DNA of 64,000 bases from an uncultured Paracoccaceae bacterium. GTDB lineage: Bacteria; Pseudomonadota; Alphaproteobacteria; Rhodobacterales; Rhodobacteraceae. How positions within the stretch are numbered: the stretch's first letter is position 1; every line of letters begins with the position of its first letter. Both the position numbers and the translations under genes were made by a program. This document shows positions 28,827 to 37,042 of the stretch, piece by piece. Below the pieces are notes generated by a model. It did no database searches and had not been told where the DNA came from. It worked only from the letters and a program-made list of their open reading frames with translations. The stretch spans positions 1-64,000 of the forward strand of contig CALDUK010000021.1 in the NCBI GenBank assembly GCA_937924905.1, given 5' to 3'.

Positions 28827-31013
28827 GTGTCCGATCCTATGCAAGAAATCATGGCCTCGTTCTTCGTGGAATGCGAAGAACTGCACGAGGCGCTGACCGA
28901 CGCTTTGCAAATGATGGCCGATGGCGAACACGATGTGGAAACCATCAATGTCGCCTTCCGCGCAGTCCATTCCATCAAAGGCGGTGCCGGGGCTTTTGGT
29001 CTCGACGATCTGGTCAGCTTTGCCCACCAATTTGAAACCGTGATGGATGGGTGCCGGTCGGGCGATCTGGGGATCACCGATGATTTGGTGCAACTGTTCC
29101 TGCGATGCGGGGATTTTCTGTCTGACCTGATCCGCTGTTCGCGCGACAGCGACGACATCAACACATCGGTCGCCGAAGGGTTGATTGGCGAACTTGCGGG
29201 CTATGTCCCTGACAGTGGCGACGATGGCCCGGAAGAAACCGTCGATTTTCAGCCAACCACGCTTAGCCTTGGCGATCTGGGCCCGGGCGGCCCGGCCCTT
29301 GATCTGCCCGCCGACCTGCCGCCCTTGCCTGATTTGCCGCCTTTGGGTGACCTCCCTCCGCTGGACGCGACTGCACATCCGGACACCGCCACAACCGGCC
29401 CACGCCAGGGCTTGTCCGTGACCTTTAAGCCGGAACACGAACTTTACGAAAGCGGGAACGAACCGCTCTTTTTCCTCCGCGCGCTCGCCGATCTTGGCCC
29501 ATGCGATATTTCTCTCAGCTTCGACGCCCCAGACGATCTTGTCGATCTGGCAAAATCCGGCCACCGCCTCAGCTGGCAGATTGACATCGACACCGAAGCT
29601 GGCCCGGCAGACGTGCACGAAATCTTCGAATTTGCCGTCGGGCTTTGCCAAATCGACGTCACAGAACGCACCGCAGCCACAGCCGCCGACGCCGCGCCTG
29701 ACCTGCCCGCGCCACCGGCAGACGATGCCCCGCCACCCGACACCCCGGCCCCAAAGATCACAACCCCCGCCAAACCAGCGGCAAAATCAGCCCCCAAAAC
29801 GGCAACCAAAGCGTCCCCCACCGTGCGCGTTGATCTGGAACGCATCGAACGGCTGGTCAATCTGGTCGGCGAGTTGGTGATCAACCAGGCCATGCTCACC
29901 CAGTCCATCGCCGAAGAAAACATCCCCCCCAATTCACCGGTTTCGGCGGGGCTGGATGAATTCATGCAATTGACCCGCAACATTCAGGAAAGCGTGATGA
30001 TGATCCGCGCCCAGCCGGTCAAATCGCTCTTTCAGCGCATGTCGCGCATCGTGCGCGAAGCCTCAACCGCCGTCGGCAAATCCGTCAAGCTTGTCACCGA
30101 AGGCGACACGACCGAAATCGACAAAACCGCCATCGAATGCCTGGCCGATCCGCTGACCCATATGATCCGCAATGCAGTCGACCACGGCCTTGAATCTTCG
30201 GAAAAACGTCTGGAAACCGGCAAGTCCAAACAAGGCGAAATCCGGTTGGCCGCCGCGCATCGCTCGGGCCGCGTGATCATCGAAGTCTCGGATGACGGCG
30301 GCGGCATCAATCGCGAAAAAGTCCGCTCGATTGCCGAAAGCAAAGGTCTGGTTTCGCCGGACGCCGCGCTCAGCGACAGCGAAATCGATCAGCTTTTGTT
30401 CCTGCCTGGGTTTTCCACGGCGGACGCGGTGTCCAACCTGTCGGGTCGCGGTGTCGGCATGGATGTCGTCAAAACCCAGATCACGTCGCTCGGCGGTCGG
30501 ATCACCATTGATTCAGTGCCCGGCAAAGGCACCACGTTCAGCATCTCCTTGCCGCTGACGCTCGCCGTGCTTGACGGTATGGTCGTCACTGTTGCGGGCG
30601 AAACCCTCGTCGTCCCCGTCAATGCCATCGTTGAATCGCTGTCGCTTGAACGAAAAGACCTGAACCCGGTCTCGCCGGGCCAGACCGTGCTTTGCGTGCG
30701 CGACCAATTCGTGCCCGTCCTCGATCTTGGGCGCGAACTTGGCTACCGCAACGCGATCTGTGTCGATGACGGTGCCATTGCGCTCCTGATTTCGCCCGAA
30801 GAAGGCATCCTCGTCGCCATGCTTGTCGACAGTATCGAAGACCAGCGCCAGGTGGTGATCAAAGGCATGCAGGAAAGCTATGGCCGCGTCCCCGGCGTCG
30901 CGGCGGCAACCATCCTTGGCGACGGCAAGGTCGCGCTTATCCTTGACGCGAATGACCTCGTCCAAAATGCCGCCGGGGCAAATCTAACCGAGGCTGAAAG
31001 AAAGGCGTCCTGA
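28827..31013 (+). CDS. cheA: Chemotaxis histidine kinase CheA
   Basis: A 728-residue CheA. HPt domain with the phospho-His 48 in AVHSIKGGAGAFG; an Asp/Pro-rich linker (about 165-215); a P2-like region (VTFKPEHELYESGNEPLFFLRAL); another Ala/Pro-rich linker; the dimerisation domain beginning TVRVDLERIERLVNLVGELVI; the HATPase domain (HMIRNAVDHGLE, SDDGGGIN, GFSTADAVSNLSGRGVGMDVVK); and a C-terminal CheW-like domain. It phosphorylates CheY and CheB in response to receptors. I chose GTG at 28827 because AAGG lies seven bases upstream and VSDPMQEIMASFF is the expected N terminus; upstream in-frame sequence belongs to cheY1. Confidence 0.95.
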   Translation: MSDPMQEIMASFFVECEELHEALTDALQMMADGEHDVETINVAFRAVHSIKGGAGAFGLDDLVSFAHQFETVMDGCRSGDLGITDDLVQLFLRCGDFLSDLIRCSRDSDDINTSVAEGLIGELAGYVPDSGDDGPEETVDFQPTTLSLGDLGPGGPALDLPADLPPLPDLPPLGDLPPLDATAHPDTATTGPRQGLSVTFKPEHELYESGNEPLFFLRALADLGPCDISLSFDAPDDLVDLAKSGHRLSWQIDIDTEAGPADVHEIFEFAVGLCQIDVTERTAATAADAAPDLPAPPADDAPPPDTPAPKITTPAKPAAKSAPKTATKASPTVRVDLERIERLVNLVGELVINQAMLTQSIAEENIPPNSPVSAGLDEFMQLTRNIQESVMMIRAQPVKSLFQRMSRIVREASTAVGKSVKLVTEGDTTEIDKTAIECLADPLTHMIRNAVDHGLESSEKRLETGKSKQGEIRLAAAHRSGRVIIEVSDDGGGINREKVRSIAESKGLVSPDAALSDSEIDQLLFLPGFSTADAVSNLSGRGVGMDVVKTQITSLGGRITIDSVPGKGTTFSISLPLTLAVLDGMVVTVAGETLVVPVNAIVESLSLERKDLNPVSPGQTVLCVRDQFVPVLDLGRELGYRNAICVDDGAIALLISPEEGILVAMLVDSIEDQRQVVIKGMQESYGRVPGVAAATILGDGKVALILDANDLVQNAAGANLTEAERKAS

Positions 31014-31014
31014 C

Positions 31015-31503
31015 ATGACCCATCCCAACGACCAAGACGCCAAGCCTGCGGGCCCGGACAGCGGCGACCCGACTGAATTTCTGTCCTTCCGCATTGGCGA
31101 CGACGAATATTCCGTCGACATCATGTCGGTGCGCGAAATCCGTGGCTGGACCCAAACGACCTCGCTGCCGCATTCCCCCAGCTTTGTGCGCGGTGTGATC
31201 AACCTGCGCGGCACCGTCCTTCCGGTCATCGATCTGGCCATGCGCCTGGGCCTTGCGGAAACCGATCCCGAAGACCGCAATGTCATCATCGTTGTCGATG
31301 CCGGCGAACGCGTGATGGGCCTGCGCGTCGATGCGGTCTCAGACATTCTGTCCTTCACAAAAGATCAGCTGCAACCCCCACCCGACGTGGCCTCGCCAGC
31401 TACGGAATCGTTCGTAAAAGCCCTGACCATCCTCGACGAACGCATGGTGCGCATGCTTGACCTGTCGACCGTCCTGCCCGGCATAGAAGAGATCGCGGCA
31501 TGA
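31015..31503 (+). CDS. cheW: Chemotaxis adaptor CheW
   Basis: A 162-residue CheW that couples receptors to CheA. After a 20-residue hydrophilic tail, the SH3-like fold starts at EFLSFRIGDDEYSVDI and holds VREIRGW, FVRGVINLRGTVLPVIDLAMRLG, GERVMGLRVDAVSDIL and the C-terminal RMVRMLDLSTVLPG. All are standard CheW motifs. It starts one base after the cheA stop and its stop overlaps the cheR start (ATGA), so expression of adaptor and kinase is tightly linked. Confidence 0.95.
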   Translation: MTHPNDQDAKPAGPDSGDPTEFLSFRIGDDEYSVDIMSVREIRGWTQTTSLPHSPSFVRGVINLRGTVLPVIDLAMRLGLAETDPEDRNVIIVVDAGERVMGLRVDAVSDILSFTKDQLQPPPDVASPATESFVKALTILDERMVRMLDLSTVLPGIEEIAA

Positions 31504-32315
31504 CCGACCTCGCGCGCCCGTCTCCCCTTGGCGACCACGATTTCAAAACAATCGTCGATATCGCCGCGCGCACCGCAGGGCTGGCCATTCCCGAAACAAA
31601 AAAATCGCTGGTCCAGTCGCGGATTGCGCGACGCATGCGCCAATTGGGCCTCAGCGACTATACCGATTATCTAAGCTCGCTGGAAACCGACACGGTCGAA
31701 ATCAACCATTTCATCTCGGCCCTCACCACAAATGTTTCGCATTTCTTCCGCGAGGCGCATCACTTCGACGACTTCGCCCAGACGCATTTGTCGCATGCGG
31801 CGGCGGGCAAGCTGCGCTTTTGGTCCGCAGGATGTTCAAACGGTCAAGAACCCTACTCGATGGCAATGACTGTTTTGCGCAAACTGCCACAAGCCGCTGC
31901 GCAAGATGTTCGTATCCTTGCGACCGATATCGACCCCGCGGTGATCGAGCGCGCGAAACAGGGTGCTTATTCCAAACAGGAAATCGCGGGCGTGCCAGAC
32001 GGCGAACAAGCCCGGTTTTTCGAACGACGCGCCGACGACATGTTCGAAGTGAAGCCCGAATTGAAATCACTGATTTCGTTTCGGCGGCTGAACCTGAACG
32101 CGGGGAAATGGCCGATGTCAGGCCATTTCGATGCCATATTTTGCCGAAACGTCATGATCTACTTCAATGACGACACCCAACGCGCCTTGATTGAACACTT
32201 CCGCGCCCGCCTCCGCCCCGGCGGCAGCCTCTATCTTGGACATTCGGAACGGGTTCATCCGATCGAAGGCAGCGGTTTCACGATCACCGGCGTCACCACC
32301 TACCGAAAAAGTTAG
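31500..32315 (+). CDS. cheR: Chemotaxis receptor methyltransferase CheR
   Basis: A 271-residue SAM-dependent methyltransferase that adds methyl groups to glutamates of chemoreceptors for adaptation. N-terminal helical domain (KSLVQSRIARRMRQLGL), then NVSHFFREAHHFDDF, the SAM site FWSAGCSNGQEPYSMAM, ILATDIDPAVIERA and the late motif FDAIFCRNVMIYFND. It starts inside the cheW stop. In rhizobia cheB follows cheR; here cheY2 follows instead and cheB is found at 62.2-63.3 kb on the opposite strand. Confidence 0.96.
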   Translation: MTDLARPSPLGDHDFKTIVDIAARTAGLAIPETKKSLVQSRIARRMRQLGLSDYTDYLSSLETDTVEINHFISALTTNVSHFFREAHHFDDFAQTHLSHAAAGKLRFWSAGCSNGQEPYSMAMTVLRKLPQAAAQDVRILATDIDPAVIERAKQGAYSKQEIAGVPDGEQARFFERRADDMFEVKPELKSLISFRRLNLNAGKWPMSGHFDAIFCRNVMIYFNDDTQRALIEHFRARLRPGGSLYLGHSERVHPIEGSGFTITGVTTYRKS

Positions 32316-32333
32316 CAAGAGTGTAACCAAACC

Positions 32334-32720
32334 ATGTCTCTCCGAGAACAGCTGCGCATCATGGTGGTGGACGATATGTCCACAAGCCGGGGTCTTATCA
32401 CACAGGCCCTCGATTCCATGGGCATCCAAAACATCGCGACGGCGGGTGACGGGCGCACTGCCCTGGCCGCCATCGCCCAATCGCCGGTTCATCTGGTCAT
32501 CTCGGATTACAATATGCCCGAAATGGATGGCCTGCATCTTTTGCACTATCTGCGGTCATCACCCGCAACGCAGAAAACCGGGTTCCTTCTGATCACGGGG
32601 CGCGCGGATCCCGAGATTATCAACAAGGGCAAGCAACTGGGCATGAACAACTTTCTCGCCAAGCCATTCCAGCCCGTCGATCTGAAAACCGCAATCGAAG
32701 CCATAGTCGGACGCCTTTGA
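32334..32720 (+). CDS. cheY2: Chemotaxis response regulator CheY2
   Basis: A 128-residue receiver domain: VVDDMSTSRGLI (acidic pair), phosphoacceptor Asp 58 in ISDYNMPEMDG, switch Thr in LITGRADPE and Lys in FLAKPFQPVDL. DDMSTSR with N59-Y-N after the Asp is the pattern of motor-interacting CheYs in alphaproteobacteria, so this is the better candidate for flagellar control; the split of roles between the two CheY proteins is inferred from rhizobial order. The gap to cheR is only 18 bases, and the next gene starts directly after its stop. Confidence 0.9.
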   Translation: MSLREQLRIMVVDDMSTSRGLITQALDSMGIQNIATAGDGRTALAAIAQSPVHLVISDYNMPEMDGLHLLHYLRSSPATQKTGFLLITGRADPEIINKGKQLGMNNFLAKPFQPVDLKTAIEAIVGRL

Positions 32721-33086
32721 ATGACCACGACAATCGGTGAGCCTGCCTGTTCGGCGCGGGATGTTGCGCATATCCTCGGGGCCTCGGCCACACTGATGGA
32801 AAGCTTTTTTCAAAGCGATCTGGCATTGCAGGATGCGATTGCAAACCTGTCCGCAACAGCCAGTTCCGCGGTCGATGTGACCAGCCTTCAACATGCCGAT
32901 CTTCTGACCCAGACGCATGCGGATCTGGCCAGATTGCTGGGCGCGCTTTCCGACGTTCTGGGCGGCGAAGCCATCGGGCTTGGGGATCTCAAGAAAACCC
33001 TGACGCTGCGCAGTCTTGAAACCGCGCTTTTTGATCCCGACGATGCCGACCCGGCTCCGGAAAGCGGCGAGCTTTCCTTGTTCTAG
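32721..33086 (+). CDS. Small helical protein at the end of the che operon (cheT position)
   Basis: A 121-residue protein without a recognised domain. It looks all-helical (RDVAHILGASATLMESFFQ, LQHADLLTQTHADLARLLGALSDVLGG) with an acidic, flexible end (DPDDADPAPESG) and the C-terminal five residues ELSLF. It follows cheY2 with no gap and closes the operon, the position held by cheT in rhizobia, though I cannot claim sequence homology. A phosphatase or connector acting on CheY, CheR or CheA is possible. The C-terminal motif resembles that of CheD in this window (DVDLF); see the findings. Confidence 0.65.
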   Translation: MTTTIGEPACSARDVAHILGASATLMESFFQSDLALQDAIANLSATASSAVDVTSLQHADLLTQTHADLARLLGALSDVLGGEAIGLGDLKKTLTLRSLETALFDPDDADPAPESGELSLF

Positions 33087-33096
33087 ACCTCTGCAA

Positions 33097-35508
33097 TCAC
33101 CCCCGCATCCGCGTGCCATCGGCATCAAAAATGGGGGCTGTCAGCCGAACCGCATCGCGCTTCTTGCCTAAAATCTCAATCGCATAGCCTGCCTCGGCCG
33201 TACTGCACTCGATATCCATCAATGCAAGCGCAATAGATTTGTCGGTCCAATGCGAATACCCGCCCGATGTGCAAAACCCGCCAATCCGGTCGCCCAGCCA
33301 GACCGGCTCCCAGGCCACCACATCGGCGTCTTCGGCATCGACCTCAAACGCGCAAAGCCGCCGCTTTGGCCCGGCGCTGCGTTCGGCTTCTGCCGCAGCC
33401 CGACCTATGAAGTCGGTGTTTTTCTTGAACGAGACAAACCGGTCCAGCCCCGTTTCCGCCGCCGTATAGTCCTGACTGTATTCCCGGTGCCACGACCCGA
33501 AAAACCGGTCCAGCCGCAAAGACATCATCGCCCGCATCCCAAAGGCCCGCATCCCAAACGGTGCGCCCGCCGCCGACAAGGCGTGCCAAAGGGCGCGCTG
33601 CTGGGTTGGGTCGCAGTAAATCTCATACCCCAGATCGCCGGTATAGCTGACGCGTTGCACCACGCAATCCGCCATACCCACAGTCATCCGGCGCACCCCC
33701 AAAAACGGCAGGCTTGCGTTCGACACATCGTCGCGCACCAGTCCGGCCAGCACATCGCGCGCCCGCGGTCCGGCAATCTGGAACCCGGTCACCTGATCCG
33801 AAACATTGGTCACCAAAACCCCCGGTTCCAATTGGCTTTCGAACCAGCGCAAATGAAAATCCTGGCTGCCGTAACTCGCGTTCATCCGAAAGTCGTCTTC
33901 GCCCAGACATGCGATGGTGAAATCCCCGATCAACCGGCCCGACGGGGCCAACATCGGCGACAGGCTCAACCGGCCCGGCCCCGGCACGCGGCCCGCCATC
34001 ACCCGGTCCAGCCAGGCCCGCGCGTTCGGGCCGCGCACACTAAACTTGCTGAAATTGTGGATTTCGTTGATCCCCACACCCTCGCGCACCGCCCGCACTT
34101 CGCCGCGCACCGCCTCCCACGCATTTGATCGCCGGAACGATGGCGTCTCTATGCGCGGCGCGCCCGGCAAGGCAAAGTAATTCACCACTTCCAGCCCGTA
34201 ATTCTGGCCGAAAACCGCGTTCATCCCGTCCCAGATGTCGTACATCGGCGTGGTTCGGAATGGGCGCGCGGCCGGCAATTCTTCGTTCGGATAGCTGACC
34301 GAAAACCGTTTCTGATAGTTCTCGACCACCTTCGGCACCGTATAGCCGGGCGTCGTCCACCGCCCGAAGCGTGCCACATCCATCGCGCGCGGGTCGCGTG
34401 CGGGCTCGCCTTCGATCATCCACTCGGCCAGCGACAATCCGACCCCGCCGCCCTGACTGAACCCTGCCATCACCGCGCAAGCGGTCCAATAATTCCGCAA
34501 CCCCGGCACCGGCCCGACCAGGGGGTTGCCATCGGGCGCAAAGGAAAACGGCCCATGGATCACGCGTTTGATGCCCGAGCGTTCCAGAACCGGAAAGCGG
34601 CGATAGGCAAAGGCGACCGACGCTTCGATCTTCTCAAAATGATCGTTCAGCAATTCATGGCCAAAATCCCACGGCGTGCCGTCAACCGACCAGGGCTCGC
34701 AGGGTTGTTCGTAAAATCCGATGACAAACCCCTGCCCTTCCTGGCGCAAATAGCTTTCGCCGCCCGGGTCGATCACATGGGGAAATTCGGTGTCGCGGGC
34801 GATAATTTCAGGCACATCCTCGGTCACCAGATACTGATGCGCCATCGGCAGGATCGGCAGATAAAGCCCCGCCATCGCCGCAACTTCGCGCCCCCAAAGC
34901 CCGCCTGCATTAACCACATGTTCGGCAATCACCCGGCCGTTTTCTGTCACGATTTCCCAGCCATCGGCATGGGGGTTGGTTTCCAGAACGCGGGTGTGCT
35001 GAACAATATCGGCCCCGCCCAAACGCGCGGCCTTCGCATAGGCATGTGTGGTGCCTGACGGGTCAAGATGCCCGTCCAGCGGGTCATACAAAGCCCCCAG
35101 CAAACCGTCCAAATTCACCAGATCGGCCATCTCGCCAATCTCATCCGGGCTCAGAATACGGGTATCCAACCCCATATACTGATGTTTCGCACGCTCGGCC
35201 TTCAGCATATCCAAGCGTTCGGGCGTGTCCGCCAATGTCATCCCACCCGAATGATGCAGGCCGCAGGACATGCCGGTGATTTCTTCCAGTTCCTTATACA
35301 AACCAATGGTATACCCCTGAAGCGCGGCCATGTTCGTATCGGCATTCAACGTGTGAAAGCCCCCCGCCGCGTGCCAGGTTGACCCCGACGTCAGCTCGGA
35401 CCGTTCGATCAGGCACACATCCGACCAGCCAAGCTTGGTCAGGTGATACAGAACCGAACAGCCGACAACCCCACCCCCGATAACAACGACCCGATATTGG
35501 TCTTTCAT
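33097..35508 (-). CDS. FAD-dependent N-demethylase, dimethylglycine/sarcosine dehydrogenase type (DAO + GcvT)
   Basis: An 803-residue two-part enzyme. The N-terminal D-amino-acid-oxidase-like domain has the FAD site VVVIGGGVVGCSVLYHL and SGSTWHAAGGFH, where the His is placed as in enzymes with covalent FAD. The C-terminal half is a GcvT-like folate domain (NARAWLDRVMAGRVPGPGR, ending GYAIEILGKKRDAV). Such proteins oxidise an N-methyl group and pass the formaldehyde unit to tetrahydrofolate; dimethylglycine and sarcosine are the known substrates. Start at 35508 overlaps the previous stop (ATGA) with AAGGGA nine bases upstream. Downstream of a Rieske oxygenase, it could take the second demethylation step of a quaternary amine; the true substrate is not known. 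Confidence 0.85.
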   Translation of the reverse strand: MKDQYRVVVIGGGVVGCSVLYHLTKLGWSDVCLIERSELTSGSTWHAAGGFHTLNADTNMAALQGYTIGLYKELEEITGMSCGLHHSGGMTLADTPERLDMLKAERAKHQYMGLDTRILSPDEIGEMADLVNLDGLLGALYDPLDGHLDPSGTTHAYAKAARLGGADIVQHTRVLETNPHADGWEIVTENGRVIAEHVVNAGGLWGREVAAMAGLYLPILPMAHQYLVTEDVPEIIARDTEFPHVIDPGGESYLRQEGQGFVIGFYEQPCEPWSVDGTPWDFGHELLNDHFEKIEASVAFAYRRFPVLERSGIKRVIHGPFSFAPDGNPLVGPVPGLRNYWTACAVMAGFSQGGGVGLSLAEWMIEGEPARDPRAMDVARFGRWTTPGYTVPKVVENYQKRFSVSYPNEELPAARPFRTTPMYDIWDGMNAVFGQNYGLEVVNYFALPGAPRIETPSFRRSNAWEAVRGEVRAVREGVGINEIHNFSKFSVRGPNARAWLDRVMAGRVPGPGRLSLSPMLAPSGRLIGDFTIACLGEDDFRMNASYGSQDFHLRWFESQLEPGVLVTNVSDQVTGFQIAGPRARDVLAGLVRDDVSNASLPFLGVRRMTVGMADCVVQRVSYTGDLGYEIYCDPTQQRALWHALSAAGAPFGMRAFGMRAMMSLRLDRFFGSWHREYSQDYTAAETGLDRFVSFKKNTDFIGRAAAEAERSAGPKRRLCAFEVDAEDADVVAWEPVWLGDRIGGFCTSGGYSHWTDKSIALALMDIECSTAEAGYAIEILGKKRDAVRLTAPIFDADGTRMRG

Positions 35509-35735
35509 CTCTCGCATTCCCTTCCCCGCGCGATCAGCCGCGCCCGCAATTCTTTGGCCTCTGGCAAATCCGCCTCCAACGCGAACACCCAGGCATGGGT
35601 CAGATAAAAATCCGACCGAACCGGTTCGCCCGCGGCCTCCGCCAGATCAGCCGCTTCGGCGTAAAGCCCGGCCAGCAAAGACGGTTGCCCCGCCGCATGC
35701 GCGGCCAGCAACCGGTCGTCCAATCCGCTGTCCAT
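35505..35735 (-). CDS. Uncharacterised 76-residue protein in Rieske/demethylase operon
   Basis: A short helical protein (MDSGLDDRLLAAHAAGQ, then YAEAADLAEAAGEP and FYLTHAWVFALEADLPEAKELRARLIARGRE). The helix pattern A-x-x-x-A with a Tyr/Ala/Trp-containing second helix looks like one or two tetratricopeptide-like hairpins, but I do not recognise a family. Its ATG overlaps the stop of the Rieske gene and its stop overlaps the demethylase start (ATGA on both sides), so it is translated between two enzymes and may be a small assembly or partner protein for one of them. No signal peptide or membrane segment. Confidence 0.6.
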   Translation of the reverse strand: MDSGLDDRLLAAHAAGQPSLLAGLYAEAADLAEAAGEPVRSDFYLTHAWVFALEADLPEAKELRARLIARGRECER

Positions 35736-36877
35736 CAATGTGCCGCACCGGCGGCGTGATGCATCCGCCGCGCCACCCATTGGTGAAATTCCAGCGTCGG
35801 GCCATCCATCGCGGGCGAAAACCGGCCCCCGTCAAACCCGGGCGCCCCGCGCGCGGCCTGCATGCCTTCGACGACGTGAATATCTTCCTCAAACACCGAT
35901 GCCCATTGCGCCATGTTTTGTTTGCGCAATGCATCCGGCGTGTCAGGCGTGGCATAGAACAGATGCACATGCTCTACGGTCATCTGCGGCCCCTTCGGTT
36001 CCAGAACAATTGCAAAGACATGGTCGCGCTGCACGCCCAGCATCACATTGGGCACCGCCGTGATATATTCGCCGCCCGTGTTCCATTTGCTGGACAACCC
36101 GGCGAAATCGGGGAAAACCGCGCCATCCTCACCCCTGAGCTGACGATAAACCTCGGTGCCCTGCCCGGAAAAGCGCCCGGGCTGAATGATGTGATAATGA
36201 TCCTCCAGCCGCGAATAGCTGTTCAGGCCAGGATGCACCCAGGGCAAATGATAGCTTTCGCAGTAATTCTCAATCGCCAGTTTCCAGTTGGTCTGACAGG
36301 TCAGTTGCAAGTAACTGTCGTCCAGATTGGTGTATAGCGGCTGATCAAATTCGGCCCAGCGGTCGATCAGATCGGCATGCACATCGTCAAATGGCGCGGC
36401 ATCGCCGGACAGGTTCACAAAAACCACGCCCATCCACACATGGCTGCGCACCTCGATCAGCCCCAGTTGCGAGCGGTCAATCTGTGGGTCCGCGTTTTGC
36501 CCCGGCCCGCCCACATGCGGGGTCGCGACCAACGCGCCCTTATGGCTATAGCACCACGAATGATAAGGACAGCGGATCGCCCCTTCGATCCGCGTGCGCC
36601 CGGTGACCAGGATCATGCCACGGTGACGGCAAACATTCTGAAAAACCCGCAACGCCCCGTCCTTGCCCCGCATCGCAAACAACGGCACGCCCAGAAAATC
36701 GATAGGGCGCGCATCACCCGGCTGGGGCAGCTCGGCGGCCACACACACACCGGCCCATGTCGAAAACCACAAAGGCGCACGTTCCGCCTGATAGGTTTCA
36801 TCCGACGTGTAATGGGTGTTCGGCAATCCATGCGCGCGCTCGATCGGCGCCAGAACTTGAGACAAATCCGATGACAT
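35735..36877 (-). CDS. Rieske non-heme iron oxygenase, alpha subunit
   Basis: A 380-residue ring-hydroxylating/demethylating oxygenase. The Rieske [2Fe-2S] ligands are CRHRG and CPYHSW in the N-terminal third. The mononuclear iron site begins ENYCESYHLPWVHPGL (two His), with a later Asp/Glu ligand. It would take electrons from a reductase (none in this operon) and oxidise the substrate with O2. Neighbours of this type often act on quaternary amines: glycine betaine (GbcA), carnitine or stachydrine monooxygenases are 380-430 residues. ATG 36877 has GGAG about seven bases upstream. Assignment to a betaine-type substrate is inferred from the demethylase next door. Confidence 0.85.
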   Translation of the reverse strand: MSSDLSQVLAPIERAHGLPNTHYTSDETYQAERAPLWFSTWAGVCVAAELPQPGDARPIDFLGVPLFAMRGKDGALRVFQNVCRHRGMILVTGRTRIEGAIRCPYHSWCYSHKGALVATPHVGGPGQNADPQIDRSQLGLIEVRSHVWMGVVFVNLSGDAAPFDDVHADLIDRWAEFDQPLYTNLDDSYLQLTCQTNWKLAIENYCESYHLPWVHPGLNSYSRLEDHYHIIQPGRFSGQGTEVYRQLRGEDGAVFPDFAGLSSKWNTGGEYITAVPNVMLGVQRDHVFAIVLEPKGPQMTVEHVHLFYATPDTPDALRKQNMAQWASVFEEDIHVVEGMQAARGAPGFDGGRFSPAMDGPTLEFHQWVARRMHHAAGAAH

Positions 36878-37042
36878 GGCAGGTCTCCTCCTGCCGCTCA
36901 GCGTCGGACGAAGCCAAGCTCCACTCGCGCCATTTCGCGACAGCGAAACGCCTTTTCCCGACCGGCCCGGCCGAAAAGCCGGAAAGATGGCGCGACCGAC
37001 GGCGCCAAAAACAGCACCGGTCACCCGTTCAGAAAGATCCGC
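36878..37042. other. Intergenic stretch between Rieske and Gfo genes, with weak hairpins
   Basis: 165 bases without a gene. It holds TTTCGC-GACA-GCGAAA (36933-36948, a 6-bp hairpin) and, at 36962-36982, a GC-rich run whose ends CCGGC and GCCGG can pair. No T run follows on the minus strand, so neither is a convincing terminator; they may set the ratio between the oxidoreductase and the Rieske message. Confidence 0.3.
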
